This document shows, piece after piece, positions 43,541 to 53,440 of a stretch of 64,000 nt of DNA. The position numbers and the translations under genes are program-made. The stretch comes from Rana temporaria (Eukaryota > Chordata > Amphibia > Anura > Ranidae). The DNA is taken from positions 44,301,981-44,365,980 of the forward strand of contig NC_053494.1 of NCBI RefSeq assembly GCF_905171775.1, given 5' to 3'. Every line of letters begins with the position of its first letter. The first letter of the stretch is position 1. The notes beneath the pieces were generated by a model. The model was not told the DNA's origin. It ran no database searches and was given only the letters and a program-made list of their open reading frames with translations.

Positions 43541-46500
43541 ATGGACCCACTCAACATCATATCCCTAAATGTAAAGGGCTTGAACATCCCCGAAAAGCGA
43601 AAGATGTTACTCCATGACATGCGTCGCCTGAAGGCAGACATTGTCATGATACAGGAAACGCATTTCAGGGACATTAGACTGCCACTACTTAAGAATAGAT
43701 ACTACCCCCTGGTCTATCATTCGGCGTACTCAGAGGCCAAATCCAGAGGAGTCTCCATCCTTATCTCGGCAAAGGTACCTTGGAGACTTGAAGACACCCA
43801 GACAGACAGCGAGGGACGCTTTCTGTTCCTGAAAGGCCTCGTCGGAAACAGTAGGGTGACGTTAGCAAATTTGTATGCCCCCAATGTCCATCAGGACACT
43901 TTCATTAAGAAAACTGTAGATAGACTTATGCGATACACGGTAGGACAACTTATCCTGGGAGGGGATCTGAACATACCCCTCTCTCCCCCAGAGGATACCT
44001 CCGCGGGGACGTCGTCTACATCGCGAGACGCTCGGGGACGGATAGTTGCGACGCTTCATGCTGCGCAGTTGATTGATACTTGGCGGCTCTTTCATCCTGG
44101 TGAGAGGGATTACTCCTTCTACTCCAAACCCCATCAATCGTATTCGCGCATTGACTACATCCTGGTACCCCACGGCCAATTGCATGCGGTTAAAGATACC
44201 TCGATTGGCTCCATCACGTGGTCAGACCACGCGCCGGTAGGGATGAGATACGCGCTGTCCGACGTTCGGGCGGGACAGAACCCGACCTGGAGGCTTAATG
44301 AAAGCCTCTTACAAGACCCAGTGGTCTTGGCGGATGTGGTGACGGAAATAGACCGCTACTTTGAGACTAATACTACAGCAGACAGTGACGTCGGGGTGGT
44401 CTGGGAGGCTCATAAAGCCGTGATTAGAGGGGTCCTTATAAAACATGGGGCGAGAATAAAACGGGCCCGGACGGCACAACTGAACGCACTCCTCACAAAG
44501 CTACAGACATTGGAGGCTGCACATAAGACAACCCTGGCGGGCGATCTGGGGGCGGATCTAAATGTAGTCCGCTCACAGATTACCGACATGCTGCAACATA
44601 AAGCCAAGATGGCAATGCAGAGATGCCGGAGGAAGGTATATGAGTCGGGCAACAAGTGCGGCAGACTTCTGGCCCAGACCCTACAGGCACAACGCCTAGC
44701 ATCTTACATCCCACATGTAGTCTCCGCAGCCGGGTTGAAGGCATCACTACCGCACCAAATCACCCAGGAATTTAGGACATTTTATGAAGCCCTGTATAAC
44801 CTGCACACGCCGACACACGCGCTAGACCCCACGACAGAATATCTTGATAGATCACATATGACCACACTACCGACCGACATCCGTGAACTACTAGAAGAAC
44901 CCATCACCCTACCTGAACTCCAACTTGCCCTCAGCAATACTAAATTAGGCAAAGCCCCCGGCCCGGATGGCTTTACCGCACACTATTACAAGACCTTGCT
45001 GCCATCTTTAGGTCAAAGGATGGTTGGGTTGTTCAATGGCCTCGGTACCGGGAAACAGTTTCACACCACCACGCTGCAGGCACAGATCTCGGTTATACCG
45101 AAAGAGGGCAAGGACCCATCTCTGTGCGGAAGTTACCGCCCCATCTCCCTCCTTAACGCAGACCTTAAGGTATTTACCAAGGTCCTGGCTTCCAGATTGC
45201 AGCAACATCTTCCCCAACTGGTTCATTTGGATCAGGTGGGATTCGTCCCGACGAGAGAGGCCAGGGACAATACCACCAAAGTCCTTAACCTATTACATGT
45301 TGCAGTTGGCAGCAAGACACCTTGTGTCCTCGTAGGGACAGACGCCGAAAAGGCGTTTGACCGCGTGAATTGGAAATACATGTTTGCAACTTTGAGACAC
45401 GTAGGCCTGGGGGAGCGGATGATGCGATGGGTGGGGGCTGCCTACGTTGGCCCTACGGCCAGAGTCAAAGCGAATGGGGTGTTATCAGAGCCATTCCCGA
45501 TATCTAACGGCACCAGACAGGGGTGCCCTCTCTCACCCCTGCTCTTTGCTCTGTCACTGGAGCCCTTCCTTTGCCACATCAGACAGAACCCCAACATATC
45601 TGGGATAACGGTGGGCGGAACACAGCATAAGATCTCGGCTTATGCGGATGACCTTATGTTCACCCTCACGAAACCCCACACTTCGCTGGCGAATCTCCTA
45701 CAGGAGTTCGGGGTGTATGGCCGGCTCTCTAACCTGAAGATTAACTTCAGTAAGTCGGAGGCCATGGGAGTGGGGATCCCACAACACAAACTCCGGGAGC
45801 TTAGGAACGACTTTGACTTAAGCTGGACAGATAAGGCCCTGAAATATCTGGGGACCTATATACCAACGTCACTATCCCACCTATTTCAATTTAACTTCCC
45901 ACCCCTTCTCGGGTCAGTAAAAAAATTACTAGACCAATGGAATGGCGGCTTACACTCGTGGCTGGGGCGCTGCAACATCCTTAAGATGTCGATACTGCCT
46001 AAGTTCCTGTATCTTTTGCAGGCCCTACCGGTACGGATACCGGGAGATTTCTTTAGACAGGCCCACTCGGCATTTACTAAATTCCTCTGGGCGGGGAAAT
46101 GCCCCCGTTTGAACAGGAAAATGCTGTCACTCCCGAAACTCCACGGGGGCCTGGCAATGCCAGACCTTCGCACCTACTACCAGGCGACACACCTGGGGAG
46201 ACTTGTGGATTGGTGTCGTAACACAGACACCAAACTGTGGACACAGATTGAGCAGAGCCAGAGTCCTATCCCACTACGCGGAGCCCCGTGGTGCTTTGCG
46301 GCGCTGCCGCCGGGTCTAAAGAGTCACCCGCTGATAGGTACGACAACTAAGATCTGCTCGCAATTGTGGATAAAACCCTCGCTCACAACGCGCAACTCCA
46401 GGCTGAGACCAATACTGGGCCATCCCCAATTTTCCCGGGCCTGCTGGATAAAAAATTCCTTGAATTGCGTGAGGCCGGGTTTAGCCAGGCATCACACTTT

Positions 46501-47355
46501 TGCGATAGGGGGAAATGGAAGACCGCCGCGGAGCTGGTGGATCCCACGGGTCCTTATGGGTTGGACCACATGAGAGCGCTTCAGCTGGGACATTTCCTGA
46601 GCAGCATGCCACCTCCTGATGGCACACAGCAACCACTCACGCCCCTGGAGGAGTTGTGTATGGGGTCCGGGATGGTATCTCACACTCTGTCACTGATGTA
46701 CGGTATACTAAACGTCCCGCCCGCTGACAGCCCTGTCCCATGCATCCTTAAATGGGAGGGGGATCTGGGCTGCTCCTTCTCCACGGGTAAAAAACAACGC
46801 ATCCTTGAGCTAACCCACAAGTCCTCCATATGCTCCAGGACCCAAGAAACGAATTATAAAATTTTGACTCGATGGTACAGGACCCCGGTGCTGTTGCACA
46901 CTCTCTTTCCGGAGGCGTCGGACCTGTGTTGGCGCTGTCGGGAGGAGAGAGGTACCCTCCTACATGTTTTCTGGTCCTGTACCCGTCTACGGGGATTCTG
47001 GAGCGAAGTACGTCGCATAACACAGAAATTCAGTGACCGGGAAATCCCAGACAACCCGGCTTTCTTCCTGCTTCACGCGACGGACACCCCTCTGCGGGTT
47101 TACAAGAAATTGGTGGTGCGCCACCTACTAGATGCGGCTAAGGCCTGCATCCCGCTGACTTGGAAATCCCAGAACCCACCCACACTAGCCCTCTGGCTCA
47201 ACAAAGTCGATAGTATCAACCGTTTGGAGGATCTTATCCTCACCAGCCAAAATAGACAGGAAGCATACAAAAACACATGGCAACTGTGGAATGTGTTTAA
47301 ATACTCCTCTGAAGGACGGAGCCTTAGGGAAGAGCAAGCAGGAGACGCCGATTAG
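43541..47355 (+). pseudogene. LINE ORF2: endonuclease and reverse transcriptase, one frameshift
   Basis: Endonuclease (residues 1-235): N10 in SLNVKGLN, E39 in IQETHF, D142 and N144 in GGDLNIPL, Y/D in SRIDYI, and D229 H230 in WSDHAP. All active-site residues of the APE-type fold are present. Reverse transcriptase (about 450-800): KAPGPDGF, YRPISLLN, D601 in TDAEKAFDR, TRQGCPLSPLLF and the catalytic YADD at 701-704 (45641-45652). The frame shifts near 46366-46370, where one base seems lost in TTGTGGATAAA. The second frame continues to 47355 with the C-terminal CWRCREERGTLLHVFWSC (C-x2-C...H-x4-C) and ends at TAG. Total length would be about 1270 residues, normal for the group. The first frame reads on as nonsense until 46573. 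This protein nicks target DNA and primes reverse transcription of its own RNA. Confidence 0.88.
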
Positions 47356-47908
47356 TACGTTCCCCAGACTACCTGACCGCACCCCCCCCCCCCCCAGGAA
47401 TCCCCCAACCCCCTGACACTTCTCTTATCTCTCTCTTTGCTCTTCTTCTTCTCTTTCGGTACACCAGTACCTGATCTTTCTAATTTCTTATTATTTAAAT
47501 ACTTTGGAAAATGAAGGAGGGATTGGTCCGGCACGGGTCAAGCTACCTAAGGGCCCCCCTAGGCCGAGGGACATACGTGATGCTCGTGCGGACCCCTGAG
47601 GGGGTCCATGCGAGGGACATCACACGTAGATTGGCAGGCAGATTTTTAGGTCTCCCAATAGCACACACGCTGCCACTCTAAATGGGGTCATACACCCAGG
47701 GATTCTCTAGAGATGTCTTATATTTAGACACACGCTGATGTTGCTTGATGATACTACCAGTAGATAATACAGCCTTTCAATAACTGATCTGTAATGTCCC
47801 ATGAGATGATAGGCTGCACTGTTGTTGACCCTGTAACCTGATGTGTGGCATCACACAAGTTGAACTGTTGTACCATTATGGCCTGTGCGGGCCGATCTTC
47901 CTGTTATA

Positions 47909-47914
47909 AATAAA
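47909..47914 (+). terminator. Polyadenylation signal of the LINE
   Basis: AATAAA lies 13 bases before the terminal A run (47922-47934). The spacing and tail agree with target-primed reverse transcription of a polyadenylated RNA. Confidence 0.75.
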
Positions 47915-47949
47915 AAATTTCAAAAAAAAAAAAAGAAACAGTCCGATCC

Positions 47950-48297
47950 TCTGCTAAGACGGGTGCTCTCGTCAACGCCGCCCGAAGGGCGGTTTGGCTC
48001 AAGACGTGGGAAGGTGATCTTGCCTCCAAGACCCGTCTATGTGCCCTGCCCTTTGAAGGTACGCTTCTCTTTGGGACAGGACTTGATCAAGCTCTAACTA
48101 GGGCCTCAGAAAAGGGGAAACGGTTCCCCCCAAAACCTAGACCTAACAGGAGAAGATTTTTTCGAGGCCCCCAGAATAAAAACCGACCTTCTGACCGAAG
48201 ATCGGCCTTTAATAAACGTTGGATCGCGGGAAAGGATAAGCCAAAAGGGGGTATCCTTTTCCCCGATCCCAAACCCGCAGGTAAGGACTCCAAGTGA
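47950..48297 (+). pseudogene. DIRS gag-like ORF, 3' part
   Basis: Immediately after the LINE's right target duplication the same gag frame resumes (SSAKTGALVNAARRAVWLKTW, then GTGLDQALTRASEKGKRFPP). It ends in a basic tail (RPNRRRFFRGPQNKNRPSDRR) with a TGA at 48295-48297. The basic tail is expected for nucleic-acid binding. The RT frame overlaps this end in another phase. Confidence 0.75.
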
Positions 48298-50215
48298 CTT
48301 AAGAGTCGGGGGAAGACTCTCCCAATTTTTTCCAGCCTGGGAGAGTATAACACGGAGTCCTCACATTTTGCAAATAGTGAGGGAGGGTTACAGATTGGAA
48401 TTCTGCCAACTTCCCCCCCCAATATTTCTCCTCACTCATCTACCCCAGGATCCCCTCAAGGCAGCTGCCCTTCTGGGAAATGTGACAGATCTAGCTCAGC
48501 AGGGAGTCATAATCCCAGTTCCGCCAGGACAACAGGGTCAGGGGGTGTACTCACATATTTTCATGGTGCCCAAACCTTCGGGGAAATTCCGATTGATCAT
48601 AAATTTAAAACCTTTAAATACCTTTCTCCTCTACAAGAAGTTCCGCATGGAAAACATTTACAGTCTCAAGGGACTGTTGTTAGAAGGAGTCTTTATGGTA
48701 ACCATAGACTTGAGGGACGCCTACCTCCATGTCCCAATCTTCAGGGACCATCAAAGGTTCCTCCGATTTGCCATTGCCTCCCCTCAGGGGATTCAGCACT
48801 GGCAGTTCACCGCACTCCCCTTTGGTCTGGCCTCCAGCCCAAGGGTTTTCACGAAAGTCCTGGCAGAGGTGGTCGCCTTTCTACATCTGAAAGGGATCTC
48901 CCTTGTCCCCTACCTGGACGACCTACTGCTTTTCAACCCCAGCCGAGAGCTTCTTCTCTCGAATCTGGCCACCGTCCTGACTACTCTGGAATCTTTGGGA
49001 TGGATTGTAAACAGAGAAAAATCTTCTCTCCTCCCAGAACAGAGAAAAATGTATCTGGGGTTCCTGATAGATTCCGTAGAGAAAAAGCTGGTCCTTCCAG
49101 AGGACAAGATCCGGAGACTCGGGTCAGTGGTCAGGTCCGTCATGGGTTCAATAGAAATTTCCCTCAGGCAGATCATGAGGTTACTGGGACTGATGACCTC
49201 ATGCATCCCAGCGGTCCCATGGGCCCAGCTTCATTACAGAACCCTGCAGGCCTTCCTGCTCTCCTCCTGGGACGGGAAGGACTCATCCCTAGACTCCAGG
49301 GTCAGCATCCCGGAGTCTGTAAAATGCACACTGGGGTGGTGGCTCATTCCTCAGAATTTGGAGGAAGGCCTCCCATGGAACCAGACAAATCCTCTCAGGA
49401 TAACCACGGATGCCAGCTCCTGGGGGTGGGGAGCCCACATGTCGGGTCTCCAGGCCCAGGGGCCCTGGGATCGACAACAAAGCAGGTCCTCTTCCAACTT
49501 CCGCGAATTATTAGCGGTCGGGAAGGCCTTGGAGGCGTTCGAGGAGAGAGTCATGAACCAAGAAATACAGATTCTCTCCGACAACGCAACCACGGTGGCG
49601 TTCATAAATCACCAGGGAGGCACCAGGTCCCGTTCTCTCCTAAGGCTGTCCTTAGAAATTCTAGGTTGGGCAGAACAGAGAGTCCTCTCCCTTTCAGCAA
49701 TTCACATCAGGGGAGTCTTAAACCTAGAAGCGGACTTTCTAAACCGCCAACCCATCCTCCAGGGGGAGTGGGAATTAAATCGAGAAGTCTTCGACTGGGT
49801 TCGACATCGTTTCGGCAACCCAGAAATAGACCTCTTAGCGAACAGGAAGAACAGGAAGGTAGAAAGATTCTTCTCCCTCTCCCGGGATCAGGGATCGGAG
49901 GGTGTGGACGCGTTGGCCCAGGCCTGGACATTTCATCTGGCCTATGCCTTCCCTCCCCTGAGTCTGATCCCAAGGGTCCTACAGAAACTGAGTCGCTCAC
50001 GAGGGAAGCTGATCCTGATCGCTCCCCAGTGGCCCAAAAGAGCTTGGTTCCCAATGTTAGAACGTTGGTCAGTTCTTCCCCCCCTTCCTCTTCCGGTCCG
50101 AGTGGACCTTCTGCGGCAGGGACCGATCTTTCACCCAGAGCCCGACTTTTTCAGTCTGACGGCCTGGTACTTGAGAGGTGGAACCTGCAGCGGAGAGGAT
50201 GTTCGGAGAAGGTAA
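48296..50215 (+). CDS. DIRS reverse transcriptase / RNase H / methylase-like protein
   Basis: The frame has no ATG at its start and is open upstream through the end of gag, so it may be reached by frameshift or an unseen start. The conserved part begins VGGRLSQFFPAWESIT (about 48308). RT motifs follow: FRLIINLKPLN, TIDLRDAYLHVPI (first catalytic Asp), FTALPFGLASSPRVF and the catalytic YLDD (48911-48922). RNase H follows with RITTDASSWGWGAHM, NFRELLAVGKALE and LSDNATTVAFIN, giving Asp, Glu and Asp of the active site. The tail has DLLANRKNRKVERFFSLSRD and LILIAPQWPKRAWFPML, matching the DNA-methylase-like domain of DIRS elements. It copies the element's RNA to DNA. There are no internal stops across 640 codons. 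Confidence 0.88.
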   Translation, partial: DLRVGGRLSQFFPAWESITRSPHILQIVREGYRLEFCQLPPPIFLLTHLPQDPLKAAALLGNVTDLAQQGVIIPVPPGQQGQGVYSHIFMVPKPSGKFRLIINLKPLNTFLLYKKFRMENIYSLKGLLLEGVFMVTIDLRDAYLHVPIFRDHQRFLRFAIASPQGIQHWQFTALPFGLASSPRVFTKVLAEVVAFLHLKGISLVPYLDDLLLFNPSRELLLSNLATVLTTLESLGWIVNREKSSLLPEQRKMYLGFLIDSVEKKLVLPEDKIRRLGSVVRSVMGSIEISLRQIMRLLGLMTSCIPAVPWAQLHYRTLQAFLLSSWDGKDSSLDSRVSIPESVKCTLGWWLIPQNLEEGLPWNQTNPLRITTDASSWGWGAHMSGLQAQGPWDRQQSRSSSNFRELLAVGKALEAFEERVMNQEIQILSDNATTVAFINHQGGTRSRSLLRLSLEILGWAEQRVLSLSAIHIRGVLNLEADFLNRQPILQGEWELNREVFDWVRHRFGNPEIDLLANRKNRKVERFFSLSRDQGSEGVDALAQAWTFHLAYAFPPLSLIPRVLQKLSRSRGKLILIAPQWPKRAWFPMLERWSVLPPLPLPVRVDLLRQGPIFHPEPDFFSLTAWYLRGGTCSGEDVRRR

Positions 50216-51195
50216 TAAATACCCTTTTGGCTAGTCATAAGGAGGTCACTAGAAAGATCTATGCTAAGACCTGGGGGGTGTTTTCACGCTGGTGTGCAGC
50301 CAGGCAAGTCCCACTACCTGAAATATCTGTCATCCTGGAATTTCTCCAGGAAGGAGTTGATCTAGGACTAGCCACAAGAACCTTAAGAGTACAAGTAGCC
50401 GCCTTGTCCTACTTTTTAGACAAGAGGCTGGCCCTGGATCCGCTGATCAAGAGGTTCCTGTCGGCTAGGGATAGGTTATCCCCTATTCAAATCTCCAGGG
50501 TTCCCCCCTGGGACCTCACCTTGGTACTAGACCATTTATCCAAACCTCCGTTTGAACCGATAGACAGCATTCCGGTTAGGCTGTTGACATTTAAATTCTC
50601 CTTTCTTCTGGCTATTACTACGGCCAAAAGAATAGGAGACATGCAGGCGCTCTCAATCAAAGAGCCTTATTTTCGTCTTTTTGAAGACAGGGTAGTCCTA
50701 AGTCAGGATCCCCTGTACCTACCTAAGGTGGTAACGAAATTTCATAGGTCACAAGAAATTATTCTTCCTTCATTTTGCGCAAATCCACAGAACGAAAGGG
50801 AAAAGACCTTCCACTGTTTGAATGTAAGACGCTGTTTGTTAAGTTATTTGGAAAGGGTGAGCGAGCTCAGACGCTCATCTCACTTGCTAATTAATTTTTC
50901 AGGGCAGAAAAAGGGTTGCCAAGCATCTAGAGCCTCTATATCTAGGTGGATAAGACAGGCAATTTCAGTAGCATACAGTAAGGCTGGCTAAACAGTACCT
51001 AAAGTCAAGGCACATTCCACGAGATCTATAGCAACCTCCTGGGCAGAGAGAGCAGGAGTTTCAGTGGAACAAATCTGTAGATCAGCAACGTGGTCAAGCC
51101 AGAACACCTTTCTCAAACACTACCGTGTGGAACTTCTGTCACCCCAAGACTTGACGTTTGGCAGAAGAATCCTGCAGGCAGTGGTCCCGCCCTAA
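49000..51195 (+). pseudogene. DIRS tyrosine recombinase, one premature stop
   Basis: An open frame from ATG 49000 overlaps the RT ORF in another phase. Only the part after about 50150 has recombinase features: GCSEKVINTLLASHKEVTRK (SAM-like N-domain), the catalytic Arg in TTAKRIGDMQAL (50629-50631), then TAA at 50989-50991. The same frame goes on with HSTRS (His 51013-51015, Arg 51022-51024) and FLKHYRVEL (nucleophile Tyr 51121-51123) before its natural stop at 51193-51195. The CAA-to-TAA type change at 50989 removes half of the R-H-R-Y tetrad. YR enzymes integrate the circular DNA intermediate without a target duplication. Dual-frame overlap of RT and YR is known for DIRS1. Confidence 0.85.
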
Positions 51196-51222
51196 GGTAG
51201 GCCTGAGGGTTACTTGCTTATC

Positions 51223-51310
51223 TCTCAAGGTGCCGTCCTGGAAGACGACTTGAGAAAATACCAGTTACACTTACGGTAGCTGTTTTTCTGTAAGTCTTAC
51301 AGGACGGCAG
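51223..51310. repeat. DIRS internal complementary region
   Basis: 51223-51254 is the exact reverse complement of the left tip (39457-39488). 51255-51310 is the reverse complement of the right tip (about 51479-51534). The two meet at CTTGAG/AAAATACC. It serves as the splint that joins the cDNA ends into a circle in the DIRS replication model. Confidence 0.9.
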
Positions 51311-51534
51311 GCCTATTTCCCACCCTGAGGAATTTATATGGTTTGTATTTTTATATACTGGTTCCCGTGCTCTAATGGTGGTTACTTTATCACTAACTGA
51401 GTTGCACGGGGAGGGGCGGGGCTTTTAAACCTCTTTCTGATTGTGTTTCCTGTCAGGTGGAGCCAGTCTACTCTCAAGGTGCCGTCCTGTAAGACTTACA
51501 GAAAAACAGCTACCGTAAGTGTAACTGGTATTTT

Positions 51535-51845
51535 CAGCGCATTACTGCAAGTATAACGTATATTTGGGTGCATTACCTTCCATTTAACGCCGTATATTTC
51601 AGTGTGTTATGCGCCGTTTAAAACAGTATATTTCTGTGCGGTGGTGTACATTTAATGCAGTAAATTTCAGTGAGTTACTGCAAGTTTAACGCCACATATT
51701 TCAGTGCTTTACATCAGTTTAATGCAGTATAGTTCAGTGGGTTACTGCACGTTTAACACAGTATATTCCTGGGCATTACTGCACGTTTGAAGCAGTATAT
51801 TGCAGCGTGGCAGTGCAGTTTTACTGCAGTATATTATAGTGTATT
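51535..51845. repeat. Tandem array, right half
   Basis: Continues the 39307-39456 array with GCATTACTGCAAGTATAACG-type units of about 45 bp (TTTAACGCCGTATATTTCAG and variants). About seven units follow, then AGTGTATTAGTGGAGTGTGT begins. Confidence 0.8.
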
Positions 51846-53311
51846 AGTGGAGTGTGTCTGTGTAGTGCATACTCAAGTTAAAGTGCACCAAACACCACTT
51901 TTCTATTGCATCCACGTACACGTTTTCCACATCTTTAATACATTTTGTTAATAAGCAATCCCCTTTATTATGTCTGGGAGGTCAACAAGGAGACGCAGAC
52001 GTTCCCATGGCACTGTGAGGGGGCCAGCAGCGTATGTGTCCACAGGCAAAGATGGATGTGATCAGTCCTCAGGCAGGGCATAATTTCCTCTGTTTAGTGA
52101 TGTTGCCCATGCTATCCAGCCATAGCATGCAGAGGAGGTGGCGGACTGACTTACTAAACCATCCTCATCCTCCTCATCCTCCGTCACCCAAGCAGAAACT
52201 AGTGCACAGTCCACTGCAGCTGCCAGAGTGGTTAAACCTGCCTCCTTGTCCACAGCTTCTGCCATAGCCCCAGCATCAGGCATGGAGGAGTCAGCTGAGT
52301 TATTTGAAAACAGCGTCAGCCATTTGCTCCTTAAAGATTGAAAGAAATTATTTGATTCATATGTTAATTCTGAGGTTGAGGAAGGCAGGAACATGAGCTT
52401 ACAGAGAGGGGAGAACACTGGTACACAAATAAGTGTACTGCCAAGTTGTCTCCAGTGGTAAAGAAGATGGGGGAGGTGATGATGATGAGGTCACTGACGT
52501 GGCTTAGGTGCCAGATAGAGCAGAGGAGGAAAGTGAGGGTGAGGCACAACCCCAACGAGGCAGCCATCATGGAATAGTAGAGAGAAACCACACTATTCCA
52601 TTAAATTGTGAAGCTGTTATCTCCTGGTCCACTTCTCACAGCTCAGCTGTCTAGGCCTTTTTTAGCACATGTGCAGCTGATCGCACTGTTGCAATTTGAG
52701 AGCTTTGTCTCAAGCACATCAAGCGTGGCAAAAACACCAGCCATTTGGGTACCACATGATTGACAAGGATCAAACCTCCCACCACTCAGCCCATTGGCAA
52801 AAGCACTTGAAAGCCACACAAAAGGGGTTCAAATCTGTTCCTCCTCCTTACTCACCTTAGTCTGCCCCCGCTATACCTAATGACCTCTAAGCAGCCTCCA
52901 CTGACAGTGATGATGGTATAGCGCAGGGTGTCCCAGGTCCTTGCAGCACATCTTTATAGTGTATCAGTGGAGTGTGTCTGTGTAGTGCATACTCAAGTTA
53001 AAGTGCACCAAACACCACTTTTCTATTAATTAAAGTGCATCCACGTACACGTTTCTACATCTAAACGTGGATCCCAAGGTTCTGTAGTTCTCTGGCTAGT
53101 CATCCAACTTCATAAAGCTTTTATAATAATGGTTGTCTGTAAGTCATGCACTTACCAAGGTCTTTTAGACCTTGTCAAGGCAAGTGCTCCTTCGCCATTG
53201 CTGGAGGTGGTGGTATCCAATACCTGATGTTTAAGTGCCTGGAAGAGATAATGGAGCAGCAGATGGGTTTAGTCTAGACTTGACTGACTGACTTGACATT
53301 TGGAGGTCTTA
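51846..53311. other. Decayed transposon interior with ORF remnant and local duplication
   Basis: An ATG at 51970 opens MSGRSTRRRRRSHGTVRGPA, a basic start reminiscent of transposon proteins, but stops after 40 codons. Later frames are short. About 105 bp at 51833-51935 (GTGTGTCTGTGTAGTGCATA, ACTCAAGTTAAAGTGCACCA) recur at 52953-53062. The region presumably belongs to the older element into which the DIRS landed. I cannot name its class. Confidence 0.45.
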
Positions 53312-53440
53312 GGCCCCTTTCAGACGAACGGCTGTTTTACCGCAGCTAAAAGCATGTTTATATTTTGCTGGAATTCAAGACTCCAGGCACAGCGATTAGC
53401 AGCATTTGTACAGTGCTTTTAGCTGCGGTTGCGTTTAGCC
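53312..53440. mobile_element. MITE left end, cut off by the tandem duplication
   Basis: Starts GGCCCCTTTCAGACGAACGG after TTA. It contains GCAGCTAAAAGCATG and its partner TGCTTTTAGCTGC near 53415, and it ends abruptly at TTTAGCC, where the duplicated segment starts. The style resembles the 24296 element. Confidence 0.55.

Larger units (their letters stand above)
41225..47934 (+). mobile_element. L1-like LINE, full-length looking (6.71 kb)
   Basis: A perfect 15-bp target duplication, GAAACAGTCCGATCC, lies at 41210-41224 and 47935-47949. The element starts GGGGCGTGGCCTGGACATGG, has a 95-bp 5' leader, ORF1 (41320-42510), a 1.03-kb spacer, ORF2 (43541-47355), a 3' UTR of about 560 bp, AATAAA and a 13-A tail. 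Two ORFs with an apurinic-type endonuclease and a poly(A) tail place it in the L1/Tx1 group. It interrupts the DIRS gag frame, so it is younger than the DIRS insertion. Confidence 0.92.
39457..51534 (+). mobile_element. DIRS-type retrotransposon, complete but for inserted LINE
   Basis: The element is about 5.35 kb once the LINE and its duplicated target are discounted. The left tip CTCAAGTCGTCTTCCAGGAC and right tip GTGTAACTGGTATTTT bound it. Terminal inverted repeats of about 95 bp (39472-39568 against 51388-51489) include GTAGACTGGCTCCACCTGAC. The internal complementary region at 51223-51310 is the complement of right tip joined to left tip. That is the hallmark of DIRS elements, which replicate through a circle and integrate by tyrosine recombinase without a target duplication. 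None is seen here. ORF order is gag-like, then RT/RNase H/methylase-like, with the recombinase overlapping. Confidence 0.92.

Noticed and set aside
52034..52418. ORFs of 77 and 118 codons on opposite strands
   Set aside because: They are overlapping frames in a decayed transposon interior with no recognisable domain.
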